Shown in pieces: positions 25,309 through 34,031 of a DNA stretch of 64,000 nucleotides. The position numbers were made by a program, and so were the translations under genes. This DNA comes from Pseudomonas monteilii (GTDB lineage Bacteria; Pseudomonadota; Gammaproteobacteria; Pseudomonadales; Pseudomonadaceae). The stretch covers positions 1 through 64,000 of the forward strand of contig CP013997.1 in the NCBI GenBank assembly GCA_001534745.1, written 5' to 3'. The notes under the pieces are model-generated. The model was not told the DNA's origin and made no database searches. It saw nothing but the letters and a program-made list of their open reading frames with translations. Numbering within the stretch: the stretch's first letter is position 1; every line of letters starts with the position of its first letter.

Positions 25309-26724
25309 GTGATAAAAAAAATCCTGATCGCCAACCGGGGTGAAATTGCAGTTCGGATCGTGCGCGCCTGCGCCGAAATGGGTATCCGTTCGGTGGCCAT
25401 CTACTCCGACGCGGACCGCCATGCGCTGCACGTCAAGCGTGCGGACGAGGCCTACAGCATTGGTGCCGAGCCACTGGCCGGTTACCTGAATCCACGCAAG
25501 CTGGTGAACCTCGCCGTCGAGACTGGCTGCGACGCGCTTCACCCAGGCTATGGATTCCTGTCGGAAAACGCCGAGCTGGCGGAGATCTGCGCCGAGCGTG
25601 GGGTCAAGTTCATCGGCCCGGCGGCCGAGGTCATTCGCCGCATGGGCGACAAGACCGAAGCGCGTCGTGCCATGATCCAGGCGGGCGTACCCGTGACGCC
25701 AGGCACCGAGGGCAACGTCGCCGACATCCAGGAGGCGCTTGCCGAAGGTGAGCGTATCGGTTACCCGGTGATGCTCAAGGCCACCTCGGGTGGCGGTGGC
25801 CGCGGCATTCGCCGCTGCAACAGCCGTGAAGAGCTGGAGCAGGCCTTCCCGCGCGTCATCTCCGAGGCCACCAAGGCCTTCGGCTCGGCCGAGGTGTTCC
25901 TGGAGAAGTGCATCGTCAATCCCAAGCACATCGAGGCGCAGATCCTCGGCGACAGCCAGGGCAACGTGGTGCACCTGTTCGAGCGCGACTGCTCGATCCA
26001 GCGGCGCAACCAGAAGCTCATCGAAATCGCGCCGAGCCCTCAGCTCACCCCCGAGCAGCGTGCCTACATCGGCGACCTGGCGGTGCGTGCGGCCAAGGCG
26101 GTGAACTACGAGAACGCCGGTACCGTGGAGTTCCTGCTCGCCGAGGGCGAGGTGTACTTCATGGAAATGAACACCCGGGTGCAGGTCGAGCACACCATCA
26201 CCGAGGAAATCACCGGGATCGACATCGTGCGCGAGCAGATCCGGATCGCCTCGGGCCTGCCTCTGTCGGTCAAGCAGAGCGATATCCAGCACCGCGGTTA
26301 TGCCCTGCAGTTCCGGATCAACGCCGAGGACCCGAAGAACAACTTCCTGCCCAGCTTCGGCAAGATCACCCGCTACTACGCACCTGGCGGTCCTGGTGTG
26401 CGCACCGACACGGCGATCTACACCGGCTACACCATCCCGCCGTTCTACGATTCCATGTGCCTGAAGCTGGTGGTCTGGGCGCTGACCTGGGAAGAGGCGA
26501 TGGACCGCGGTCTGCGCGCCCTGGACGACATGCGTGTGCAAGGGGTCAAGACGACCGCGGCGTACTACCAGGAAATCCTGCGCAATCCGGAGTTCCGAAG
26601 CGGTGAATTCAACACCAGCTTCGTCGAATGCCACCCGGAACTGACCCACTATTCGACCAAGCGCAAACCCGAAGAACTGGCCCTGGCCATCGCTGCCGCC
26701 ATCGCCGCCCACGCCGGCCTATGA
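25309..26724 (+). CDS. pycA: Pyruvate carboxylase subunit A (biotin carboxylase)
   Basis: 471 residues from GTG 25309 (MIKKILIANRGEIAVRIVRA), the conserved biotin-carboxylase N-terminus. An ATP-grasp domain follows with ATP loop KATSGGGGRGIRRC, MEMNTRVQVEHTITEE, and a C-terminal biotin-carboxylase domain. It carboxylates biotin on the B subunit using ATP and bicarbonate, and with OadA forms oxaloacetate from pyruvate (anaplerosis). The start codon is followed by an A8 run that could be a Crc/Hfq or slippage site. It is first in the operon with the B subunit, divergent from its LysR regulator. Confidence 0.95.
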   Translation: MIKKILIANRGEIAVRIVRACAEMGIRSVAIYSDADRHALHVKRADEAYSIGAEPLAGYLNPRKLVNLAVETGCDALHPGYGFLSENAELAEICAERGVKFIGPAAEVIRRMGDKTEARRAMIQAGVPVTPGTEGNVADIQEALAEGERIGYPVMLKATSGGGGRGIRRCNSREELEQAFPRVISEATKAFGSAEVFLEKCIVNPKHIEAQILGDSQGNVVHLFERDCSIQRRNQKLIEIAPSPQLTPEQRAYIGDLAVRAAKAVNYENAGTVEFLLAEGEVYFMEMNTRVQVEHTITEEITGIDIVREQIRIASGLPLSVKQSDIQHRGYALQFRINAEDPKNNFLPSFGKITRYYAPGGPGVRTDTAIYTGYTIPPFYDSMCLKLVVWALTWEEAMDRGLRALDDMRVQGVKTTAAYYQEILRNPEFRSGEFNTSFVECHPELTHYSTKRKPEELALAIAAAIAAHAGL

Positions 26725-26813
26725 ACGTCGAGTGGCAAGCCTCTGGCTGCACGCTGCAAGTAGACGCCGAACCGCGCGCACTGGCCGCCTGCTGCGAGAC
26801 GCTCGCCGCTTAA
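26721..26813 (+). CDS. Possible 30-residue peptide between pycA and oadA
   Basis: An ATG overlapping the pycA stop (ATGA at 26721-26724) opens 30 codons (MNVEWQASGCTL...) ending in TAA, 11 bp before the oadA ATG with AGGAG over the junction. The layout fits translational coupling that keeps ribosomes moving across the gap. No family is recognised and it may be an accident of the intergenic sequence. Confidence 0.35.
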   Translation: MNVEWQASGCTLQVDAEPRALAACCETLAA

Positions 26814-26824
26814 AGGAGATAAGA

Positions 26825-28633
26825 ATGTCCAAGAAAATCCACGTCACCGATACCATCCTGCGCGATGCCCACCAGTCCCTGCTCGCCACGCGCATGCGCA
26901 CCGAGGACATGCTGCCGATCTGCGAAAAGCTCGACAAGGTCGGCTACTGGTCGCTGGAAGTCTGGGGCGGTGCGACCTTCGACGCCTGTGTACGCTTCCT
27001 CAAGGAAGACCCGTGGGAACGCCTGCGCAAGCTGCGCGCCGCCTTGCCCAACACCCGCCTGCAGATGCTCCTGCGCGGCCAGAACCTGCTCGGCTACCGC
27101 CACTACAGCGACGACGTGGTCAAGGCGTTCGTGGCCAAGGCTGCGGTCAACGGCATCGATGTCTTCCGCATTTTCGACGCGATGAACGACGTGCGTAACC
27201 TGCGTGTGGCGATCGAGGCGGTGAAAGCCTCCGGCAAGCATGCCCAGGGCACTATCGCCTACACCACCAGCCCGGTGCACACCATCGAGGCCTTCGTCAC
27301 CCAGGCCAAGCAGATGGAGGCCATGGGCTGCGACTCCATCGCCATCAAGGACATGGCCGGCCTGCTGACCCCCTATGCGACGGGCGAGCTGGTCAAGGCC
27401 CTGAAGGCCGAACAGTCGCTGCCGGTGTTCATCCACTCCCACGACACGGCCGGCCTGGCCGCCATGTGCCAGCTCAAGGCCGTGGAGAATGGCGCCGACC
27501 ATATCGACACCGCGATCTCCAGTTTCGCCTGGGGCACCAGCCATCCGGGTACCGAATCCATGGTCGCGGCGCTCAAGGGCAGCGAGTTCGACACCGGTCT
27601 GGACCTGGAGCTGCTGCAGGAGATCGGCCTGTACTTCTACGCGGTACGCAAGAAGTACCACCAGTTCGAGAGCGAATTCACCGCGGTCGATACGCGCGTG
27701 CAGGTCAACCAGGTGCCCGGTGGCATGATTTCCAACCTGGCCAACCAGCTCAAGGAGCAGGGCGCACTCAACCGCATGAACGAGGTGCTGGCCGAGATCC
27801 CGCGTGTGCGCGAAGACCTGGGCTTCCCGCCGCTGGTCACGCCCACCTCACAGATCGTCGGTACGCAGGCGTTCTTCAACGTGCTGGCGGGTGAGCGTTA
27901 CAAGACCATCACCAACGAGGTCAAACTCTACCTGCAAGGCGGCTACGGCAAGGCGCCCGGCACCATTAACGAGACGCTGCGCCGCCAGGCGATCGGCAGC
28001 GAAGAGCTGATCGACGTGCGTCCGGCCGATCTGCTCAAGCCCGAGATGACCAAGCTGCGCAACGACATCGGTGCGCTGGCGCGTTGCGAGGAAGACGTCC
28101 TGACTTTCGCCATGTTCCCGGACATCGGCCGCAAGTTCCTCGAGGAGCGTGAGGCCGGTACCTTGGTGCCGGAGGTCCTGTTGCCGATTCCTGAAGCCGG
28201 TGCGGTGGCGGCGCCGAGCGGCGAGGGCGTGCCGACCGAGTTCGTCATCGATGTGCATGGCGAGACGTACCGGGTCGACATCACCGGGGTGGGCGTCAAG
28301 GCCGAAGGCAAGCGTCACTTCTACCTGTCCATCGACGGCATGCCGGAAGAAGTGGTGTTCGAGCCGCTCAACGAGTTCGTCGGCGGCGGCAGCAGCAAGC
28401 GCAAGCAGGCCAGTGGGCCGGGCCATGTCAGCACCACCATGCCGGGCAACATCGTCGACGTGTTGGTCAAGGAAGGCGACACGGTCAAGGCCGGTCAGGC
28501 GGTACTGATCACCGAGGCGATGAAGATGGAGACCGAGGTACAGGCCGCCATCGCGGGCAAGGTCACGGCCATCCATGTGGCCAAGGGCGACCGGGTCACG
28601 CCAGGTGAGATCCTGATCGAGATCGAAGGCTGA
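26825..28633 (+). CDS. oadA: Pyruvate carboxylase subunit B (carboxyltransferase and biotin carrier; OadA-type)
   Basis: 602 residues from ATG 26825 with AAAGGAGAT upstream. The HMGL-like carboxyltransferase barrel comes first (TDTILRDAHQSLLATRMRT; metal ligands in HSHDTAG and the KDMAGLL strand). A PYC/OADA domain follows, then a GSSSKR-rich linker, then a C-terminal biotinyl domain with the biotin-lysine motif EAMKMETEVQA. It transfers the carboxyl group from biotin to pyruvate. With PycA it forms the two-subunit anaplerotic enzyme of Pseudomonas. No membrane partners (OadB/G) are nearby, so it is not a sodium pump. Confidence 0.95.
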   Translation: MSKKIHVTDTILRDAHQSLLATRMRTEDMLPICEKLDKVGYWSLEVWGGATFDACVRFLKEDPWERLRKLRAALPNTRLQMLLRGQNLLGYRHYSDDVVKAFVAKAAVNGIDVFRIFDAMNDVRNLRVAIEAVKASGKHAQGTIAYTTSPVHTIEAFVTQAKQMEAMGCDSIAIKDMAGLLTPYATGELVKALKAEQSLPVFIHSHDTAGLAAMCQLKAVENGADHIDTAISSFAWGTSHPGTESMVAALKGSEFDTGLDLELLQEIGLYFYAVRKKYHQFESEFTAVDTRVQVNQVPGGMISNLANQLKEQGALNRMNEVLAEIPRVREDLGFPPLVTPTSQIVGTQAFFNVLAGERYKTITNEVKLYLQGGYGKAPGTINETLRRQAIGSEELIDVRPADLLKPEMTKLRNDIGALARCEEDVLTFAMFPDIGRKFLEEREAGTLVPEVLLPIPEAGAVAAPSGEGVPTEFVIDVHGETYRVDITGVGVKAEGKRHFYLSIDGMPEEVVFEPLNEFVGGGSSKRKQASGPGHVSTTMPGNIVDVLVKEGDTVKAGQAVLITEAMKMETEVQAAIAGKVTAIHVAKGDRVTPGEILIEIEG

Positions 28634-28678
28634 TCGAGCGCTGACACCTCCCGTGCACACCCAGGGCCGCTCCGCGGC

Positions 28679-28847
28679 CCATCGCGGGCAAGCCCGCTCC
28701 CACACCGACCCGCGCAGCCTGCCAAGCAACCTGGGTTCACAGGGTTTTGTGCAGCCTGGCAAGCAGCCTGGGTTCATTAGGTCCTGTGCAGCCTGCCAGC
28801 AGCATAGGTCCACAAGGTCACTGTGGGAGCGGGCTTGCCCGCGATGG
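28679..28847. repeat. REP pair enclosing three 37-bp tandem repeats
   Basis: Perfectly inverted 26-bp REP copies (28679-28704 and 28822-28847) bracket three tandem 37-bp units: 28714-28750, 28751-28787 and 28788-28824. Each unit starts GCAGCCTG(C/G)C and is about 70% identical to the others. The last unit runs into the second REP by three bases. A related array is at 49919-50056. This fills the 284-bp gap after oadA, which otherwise shows no gene. Confidence 0.85.
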
Positions 28848-28917
28848 CGGCGGCAGCTTCGCCAGGCCGTCGACAGGTCGAACGCTGACCCGCCGACCTC
28901 GAACCTGCACCACTCTC

Positions 28918-29598
28918 CTACTGCGCATCACCTGCCAACCCCTGCGCCCGACAGTCTTCGAGACGACGGCGCTGTCCGCCCGATACCTGGTTCTCATCGC
29001 TCAACCACGCCTCGAACGCCTGTGCCAGGGACGGCCACTCCGTGTCGATGATTGAATACCAGGCCGTGTCACGGTTCTGGCCCTTCACCACCATGTGCTG
29101 CCGGAACACACCTTCGAAGGCGAAGCCGAACCGCTGCGCGGCACGCCGGGACCGATCGTTATCGGCATTGCACTTCCATTCGAGTCGTCGATTGCCCAGC
29201 GCGAAGGCCTGCCGGGCCAGCAGGTAGATCGCCTCGGTACCTTTGGGTGTGCGCTGCATGGCGGCCCCGAACGCGACGTGGCCGATCTCGATCCGGCCGT
29301 GCTCCGGGACGATGGACATCAGGCTCAGCTGGCCTTGTACCTGGCCGGTGCTGCGCTCCACCACGGCGTAGAACAGCGGGTCGCGGCATGCGGCGTTGCC
29401 GCGCAGCCAATGATCGAAGAGGTCCCTGTCCGCAAACGGACCGTAGGGCAGGTAGGCCCACAAGGCAGGCCCTTGCAGCGCAGACCACAGGCCGTCACCG
29501 TGGACCGCCGCATCCAGCGGTTCCAGACGAACGAAGCGACCTTCCAGCGGCTCGGCTGGTGGGCGGGTAGCGGGGTGCCAATCCAGCGAATGGGTCAT
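28918..29598 (-). CDS. GNAT N-acetyltransferase (RimJ/RimL-like)
   Basis: 226 residues from ATG 29598 (MTHSLDWHPATRP) with GGAGA upstream. Acetyl-CoA-dependent N-acyltransferase. The RimL-type pattern is visible: LEGRFVRLEPLD near the start, GRIEIGHVAFGAAMQRTPKGTEA around the acetyl-CoA-binding helix, and ALGNRRLEWKCNADNDRSRRAAQRFGF. It is adjacent to a second GNAT and a PaiB-like gene on the same strand (gaps of 15 and 10 bp), so the three probably form an operon. Substrate unknown. Confidence 0.88.
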   Translation of the reverse strand: MTHSLDWHPATRPPAEPLEGRFVRLEPLDAAVHGDGLWSALQGPALWAYLPYGPFADRDLFDHWLRGNAACRDPLFYAVVERSTGQVQGQLSLMSIVPEHGRIEIGHVAFGAAMQRTPKGTEAIYLLARQAFALGNRRLEWKCNADNDRSRRAAQRFGFAFEGVFRQHMVVKGQNRDTAWYSIIDTEWPSLAQAFEAWLSDENQVSGGQRRRLEDCRAQGLAGDAQ

Positions 29599-29613
29599 GT
29601 TCATCTCCAAGGC

Positions 29614-30060
29614 TCAAAGCATCTGACGGAACTGGATGAAGCCGGGTTGCTCGGCCACACGTTGGTACAGCGCGATGGCCGTGGCGTTGGTCTCGTGGGT
29701 GAGCCAGTGCACCTTGGCACATCCGGCAGCGCGGGCCGCGTCCCCGACATGCGCGATCAGACGACGGCCAATGCCCAGGCCACGCTGCGTATGCGCGACA
29801 TACAAGTCCTGAAGGTAGCAGGCATTGGCGATGCTCCAGTTGGAGCGATGGTAAATCCATTGCACCAGACCGACGGCCTCGCCCTCGATCCAGGCCAAGG
29901 CCGCGTGGGTCGGTTCGGCCGGATCGAGAAAGCGTTGCCAGGTGACTGCGCTGACGTCATCGGGCAGTGCCGTCTCGTAGAAGGTCAGGTAAGCGTTCCA
30001 TAACGCAAGCCAGGCCGCGTGGTCGGCTTCGGTTACCGGGCGTAGGGTCAGGTCGGTCAT
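29614..30060 (-). CDS. GNAT N-acetyltransferase
   Basis: 148 residues, compact GNAT fold. The acetyl-CoA pyrophosphate loop is in QRGLGIGRRLIAHV (about residues 91-104), preceded by the beta-4 strand CYLQDLYVA. It lies between the RimL-like gene and the PaiB-like gene on one strand. The pairing with PaiB recalls paiAB of Bacillus, where PaiA is a GNAT polyamine acetyltransferase, so polyamine or amine acetylation is a fair guess. Confidence 0.88.
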   Translation of the reverse strand: MTDLTLRPVTEADHAAWLALWNAYLTFYETALPDDVSAVTWQRFLDPAEPTHAALAWIEGEAVGLVQWIYHRSNWSIANACYLQDLYVAHTQRGLGIGRRLIAHVGDAARAAGCAKVHWLTHETNATAIALYQRVAEQPGFIQFRQML

Positions 30061-30070
30061 GTGAGTTCCT

Positions 30071-30700
30071 TCAGGGTTGGCGCATCACTGCGGCGAGTTG
30101 GTTGTCCTGCGGGTCGGGGCTGGCTGCCAGGCTGGCGCGAACGCCCTCGACATCGGTTGGCGAGCGGTTCTGGCTGAGTTTGCGTGTTCCCTGCAGACGG
30201 CCTATCGAAAAGCGAAACCCGACGACTGCGCGCAGCATGCCCGCGAGGTAGTCCTCTGGCGCATCACTGACCTTCCAGGGGCTGGCCTTGCCGTGTTCGT
30301 GCAGGTCGGTAAGGCGGGTGACGATCGCCAGCAGGCTCGGTGCATCCTGGATGGCCTCGACCGTGCCATGGGCATGCACGGCCAGGTAGTTCCAGGTCGG
30401 CACGGTCCGTGGGTTGTCGGCCTTGCTCGGGTAGTACGTAGGGCTGACGTAGGCATTGGCGCCCGCGAAGACCAACAGGGCCTCGCCACCTTCAGAGAAG
30501 TCTTGCCACTGGCGATTGGCGCGTGCGAGGTGACCGTAGACCGTACCGTGCCCGCCTTCATCGGTATCGATGACGACAGGCAAGTGGGTCGCCAGCAGGC
30601 CTTGCTCGCCGTGCGTGACCAGAAGGACCAGCCGGGTCTCGCGCATGAGGCTGTGGAGGTGTTCGATGTCATGGTCCTGATGAGGGCGAGCGGTGTACAT
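30071..30700 (-). CDS. PaiB-like FMN-binding protein
   Basis: 209 residues from ATG 30700 (MYTARPHQDHD), with AAGGA nine bases upstream. The split-barrel flavin fold of the PaiB family is indicated by YVSPTYYPSKADNPRTVPTWNYLAVHAHG (about residues 85-113) and the later motif YLAGMLRAVVGFRFSIGRLQGTRKLSQNR. Bacillus PaiB is an FMN-binding repressor of sporulation and protease genes; the Pseudomonas version is unlikely to have that same target. It is divergent from a MocR-type regulator and probably controlled by it. Confidence 0.88.
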   Translation of the reverse strand: MYTARPHQDHDIEHLHSLMRETRLVLLVTHGEQGLLATHLPVVIDTDEGGHGTVYGHLARANRQWQDFSEGGEALLVFAGANAYVSPTYYPSKADNPRTVPTWNYLAVHAHGTVEAIQDAPSLLAIVTRLTDLHEHGKASPWKVSDAPEDYLAGMLRAVVGFRFSIGRLQGTRKLSQNRSPTDVEGVRASLAASPDPQDNQLAAVMRQP

Positions 30701-30756
30701 GGTGGTCATCCTTGCAAGAAGACCTCCATCCTAGGCAGGCTATTGGCACCGTGTAA

Positions 30757-30772
30757 GAGCCATTGAGGGCTC
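30757..30772. promoter_or_regulatory. Inverted repeat in the paiB-like–mocR intergenic region
   Basis: GAGCC-attgag-GGCTC, a 16-bp dyad between the divergent genes, 19 bp before the regulator's start. Candidate operator. Confidence 0.35.
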
Positions 30773-30790
30773 ACTTGAGGGGTCCAATCC

Positions 30791-32344
30791 GTGCCTGCAC
30801 CTACCGTTTCGCTTCCATTCGACCCGGCTGGCATCGTGTTCGATCGCCGTCGTGCCCTGGCGCGACAGCTGTACCAGGCGCTGCGTCAACGCATGCTGGA
30901 CGGCCGCCTGGGCACAGGCACACGCCTGCCGGCCTCACGGGTGTTGGCCGATGCGCTCGACGTGTCGCGCAACACCGTCACACGCGCGTATGACCAGCTG
31001 TATGCCGAAGGTTTCATCGTCAGCCGGGTAGGGGATGGCACCTACGTCAGCGACCTGCGCGATCTGTCCACAGGACTATCCACAGGGTTGTCCCCAGGGA
31101 TATCCCCAAGGTTATCCACAGATCAGCCTTCAGGGACCGATGAGGCTCCCCGTGATTCAGGTGTCACAGAAGCTCTGAAACGCCTGTCGACGCAAGCCCT
31201 GGCTTTGCCACCGAGGACGCCGCCCAGGGCCTTCCGGGTGGGTGTTCCCGCCTTCGACCTCTTCCCCTTCAAAGTGTGGAGCGCATTGCAGGCAGACTTC
31301 TGGCGTCATCCCGATCCTGCACTGCTGGGGTATGGTGATCCGGCGGGTGACCCTGAATTGCGGGAGCTGATCGCCGCCTATCTGCGTGGGTCGAGAGGGC
31401 TCTTGTGCACGGCTGATCAAATCCTGATCACCCAGGGCGCGCAAGAAGCCATCAACCTTTGTGCACAGTTGCTCGTGCCCGAGGGTGGGGCCGTGGCTGT
31501 GGAAAACCCAGGTTACCGCGCCGCTGTACAGGCGTTTGCCGCCAATGGTGCCAACGTCCTCGGTGTGCCTGTGGATAAAGAAGGGTTGTGCGTAGAGCGT
31601 CTGATGACACTCGACCCCTGCCAAGCCGTCTATGTCACACCTGCCCATCAATACCCGACGGGCGTCACCCTGAGTCTGCCCCGGCGCTTGGCCTTGCTGG
31701 ACTGGGCGGAGCGAACCGGGGGATGGGTGATCGAAGACGACTACGACGGCGAATACCGCTACAGCGGCGCGCCCCTGGCGCCCCTGGCAGCCCTGGATCG
31801 CCAGCAACGCGTCGTCTACATCGGCACGTTCGGTAAGATCGCGTTCCCGGCCCTGCGGTTAGGCTACCTGGTCCTGCCACCTCGTCTGGTCGCACCGTTC
31901 GTTCAGCGTCGAGCCCTGGCGGTCCGCCACTCCGAGGTCGGCACGCAGCAGGTGATGGCCCGGTTCATCGCCGAGGGACACTTCCAGCGGCACATTCGCC
32001 GCATGCGCCGCGCCGCGTTGTGCCGGCGCAACGTCCTGAAGGCGGGCTGGCCAACGGACATCCCGGGTCTGGCCACCATGCCCGCGGTCGTGGCAGGCCT
32101 GCATGTGAAGGTCGATGTCGAAAGCGCGGCGCTCGAACAGGCCTTGATCGAGTCGGCAGGTGCAGCCGGCGTCGAGATCAACCCATTGAGCGGCTACTGG
32201 ACAGGGCCCGTGGAAACCGCCGAGGACCGGCCCGCGGGGCTGGTTCTGGGGTTCGCTGCTGTACCGGAGTCGGCCATCGCCGAGGCGACGATGCGGCTGC
32301 GCAAGGCCTGGCGCGCCTGGCGTGTGCCCGAAGCGCAGGCATAA
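30791..32344 (+). CDS. MocR-type GntR/aminotransferase fusion regulator
   Basis: 517 residues from GTG 30791. An N-terminal GntR winged helix (about residues 15-85: TRLPASRVLADALDVSRNTVTRAYDQL) is joined to a fold-type I aminotransferase-like domain (about 140-510). The PLP-binding lysine lies in IGTFGKIAFPALRLGYL, the cofactor-ring aspartate in IEDDYDGEYRYSG. The linker is an unusual repeated LSTG-LSTG-LSPG-ISPR-LSTD segment coded by five 12-nt units. MocR proteins sense PLP or amine adducts and activate divergent genes, here the PaiB-like/GNAT operon. Confidence 0.92.
   Translation: MPAPTVSLPFDPAGIVFDRRRALARQLYQALRQRMLDGRLGTGTRLPASRVLADALDVSRNTVTRAYDQLYAEGFIVSRVGDGTYVSDLRDLSTGLSTGLSPGISPRLSTDQPSGTDEAPRDSGVTEALKRLSTQALALPPRTPPRAFRVGVPAFDLFPFKVWSALQADFWRHPDPALLGYGDPAGDPELRELIAAYLRGSRGLLCTADQILITQGAQEAINLCAQLLVPEGGAVAVENPGYRAAVQAFAANGANVLGVPVDKEGLCVERLMTLDPCQAVYVTPAHQYPTGVTLSLPRRLALLDWAERTGGWVIEDDYDGEYRYSGAPLAPLAALDRQQRVVYIGTFGKIAFPALRLGYLVLPPRLVAPFVQRRALAVRHSEVGTQQVMARFIAEGHFQRHIRRMRRAALCRRNVLKAGWPTDIPGLATMPAVVAGLHVKVDVESAALEQALIESAGAAGVEINPLSGYWTGPVETAEDRPAGLVLGFAAVPESAIAEATMRLRKAWRAWRVPEAQA
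31064..31120 (+). repeat. 12-nt tandem repeat in the mocR linker with DnaA-box-like units
   Basis: Five 9-mers start exactly every 12 nt: 31064 CTGTCCACA, 31076 CTATCCACA, 31088 TTGTCCCCA, 31100 ATATCCCCA and 31112 TTATCCACA. The last is a perfect DnaA box and the others differ from it at one or two positions. The repeat codes for the inter-domain linker. Confidence 0.7.
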
Positions 32345-32376
32345 AAAAAGGGCCCGGAGCGCTAGGCTCGGGCCCT
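32343..32376 (-). terminator. Terminator of aspA
   Basis: AGGGCCCG (32349-32356) pairs with CGGGCCCT (32369-32376). On the minus strand the stem is followed by a U7 tract. It lies 53 bp past the aspA stop and just after the mocR stop on the other strand. Confidence 0.85.
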
Positions 32377-32428
32377 CAAAGGTTGAGAGGTGTCTAGTCC
32401 CTCGACCTGGTGAGCGGTACTGCGTCGG

Positions 32429-33853
32429 TTACGCCTTCAGCGGAACCAGACGGGGTGCGATCATGTTTTCCGGACGCAGGATGTCGTCGAGCATCGCGTC
32501 GTCCAGCAGGCCTTCCTCGCGAACCAGTTCCAGCACGCCGCGCCCGGTTTCCAGGGCGACACGGGCGATACGGGTGGAGTTCTCGTAGCCGATGTAGGGG
32601 TTCAGGGCAGTGACCAGGCCGATCGAGTGCTCGACCAGCTCGCGGCAGCGCTGTTCGTTGGCGGTGATGCCGACCACGCAGTGCTCGCGCAGCATGTCCA
32701 TGGCGCGCTGCAGCAGGCGGATCGAGTCGAAGATCTTGTAGGCGATCAGCGGCTCCATGACGTTGAGCTGCAGCTGGCCGCCTTCGGCCGCGACGGTCAG
32801 CGCCAGGTCGTTGCCCATGATGGCGAAGGCCACCTGGTTGACGGCTTCCGGAATCACCGGGTTGACCTTGCCCGGCATGATCGAGCTGCCTGGCTGGCGC
32901 GCTGGCAGGTTGATCTCGTTGATGCCGGTACGCGGACCGCTGGACAGCAGGCGCAGGTCGTTGCAGATCTTCGACAGCTTGACCGCGGTGCGCTTGAGCA
33001 TGCCGGAGAACAGCACGAAGGCACCCATGTCGGAGGTGGCTTCGATCAGGTCGGCTGCCGGAACCAGCGGCTGGCCGCTGATCAGCGCCAGGCGTTGCAC
33101 GGCCAGGGCCTGGTAGCCAGGGTCGGCGTTGATGCCGGTACCGATGGCGGTACCGCCCAGGTTGACTTCGGTCAGCAGCTCCGGCGCCAGGCTGCGCAGA
33201 CGGTTGAGGTCTTCGGTCAGCGTGGTGGCGAAGGCGCGGAATTCCTGGCCGAGGGTCATCGGCACGGCATCCTGCAGCTGGGTACGGCCCATCTTCAGGA
33301 CGTGATCGAATTCCTGGCCCTTGCCGGCGAAGGCCTGGATCAGGCTGTCGAGGCTGGCCAGCAGGGTGTCATGACCCAACAGCAGGCCCAGGCGAATGGC
33401 AGTCGGGTAGGCGTCGTTGGTCGACTGCGCCATGTTCACGTCGTTGTTCGGGTGCAGGTACTGGTATTCGCCTTTCTGGTGGCCCATGACCTCCAGCGCG
33501 ATGTTGGCGATGACCTCGTTGGCGTTCATGTTGGTCGAGGTACCGGCGCCGCCCTGGATCATGTCGACCACGAACTGCTCGTGGTAGTCGCCGCGAATCA
33601 GGCGTGCGCAGGCTTCGCTGATGGCAGCGTGCTTGGCATCGCTCAGGTGGCCCAGCTCACGGTTCGCATCCGCTGCGGCCTGCTTGACCATCGCCAGACC
33701 CACGACCAGCTTCGGGTAGTGCGACAGGGGGACGCCGGACAGGTGGAAGTTGTTGGTGGCGCGAAGCGTCTGGATGCCGTAGTACGCATCGGCAGGGACT
33801 TCGAGGGTACCAAGCAGGTCTTTTTCGACACGGAACGATGCAGCGGAGGACAT
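32429..33853 (-). CDS. aspA: Aspartate ammonia-lyase
   Basis: A 474-residue cytoplasmic enzyme of the fumarase/aspartase superfamily, converting L-aspartate to fumarate and ammonia. The substrate-binding segments GGAGTSTNMNANEV (101-114) and HPNNDVNMAQSTNDAYP, and the catalytic serine loop GSSIMPGKVNP (from residue 322) are intact. Length matches E. coli AspA. Start ATG 33853 (MSSAASFRVEKD) was preferred over two in-frame ATGs upstream because the family starts here. It is monocistronic and divergent from a HypT-like LysR regulator. Confidence 0.95.
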   Translation of the reverse strand: MSSAASFRVEKDLLGTLEVPADAYYGIQTLRATNNFHLSGVPLSHYPKLVVGLAMVKQAAADANRELGHLSDAKHAAISEACARLIRGDYHEQFVVDMIQGGAGTSTNMNANEVIANIALEVMGHQKGEYQYLHPNNDVNMAQSTNDAYPTAIRLGLLLGHDTLLASLDSLIQAFAGKGQEFDHVLKMGRTQLQDAVPMTLGQEFRAFATTLTEDLNRLRSLAPELLTEVNLGGTAIGTGINADPGYQALAVQRLALISGQPLVPAADLIEATSDMGAFVLFSGMLKRTAVKLSKICNDLRLLSSGPRTGINEINLPARQPGSSIMPGKVNPVIPEAVNQVAFAIMGNDLALTVAAEGGQLQLNVMEPLIAYKIFDSIRLLQRAMDMLREHCVVGITANEQRCRELVEHSIGLVTALNPYIGYENSTRIARVALETGRGVLELVREEGLLDDAMLDDILRPENMIAPRLVPLKA

Positions 33854-34031
33854 GATAGAGATCATCTCGATTTTGACCCGGCACACGCCGGAATGCAGGT
33901 AATGCTAGGGATTTGCGGGTTTGCCGGCCAATGCTGTTGCACGCTAACCTATGCACAAACGGCATAACGATCCATGTGACGCCGATCTGTGTTCGAGCGT
34001 GTTCCATCGTGGTGCAAACGGAGCGTGGTAG

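Noticed and set aside
25306..26712. 468-codon minus-strand frame opposite pycA
   Set aside because: Mirror frame of the biotin carboxylase gene; composition typical of shadows and the plus strand is unambiguous.
28679..28847. CRISPR array
   Set aside because: Three 37-bp units are directly adjacent with no spacers and are bordered by REPs; no cas genes are in the window.
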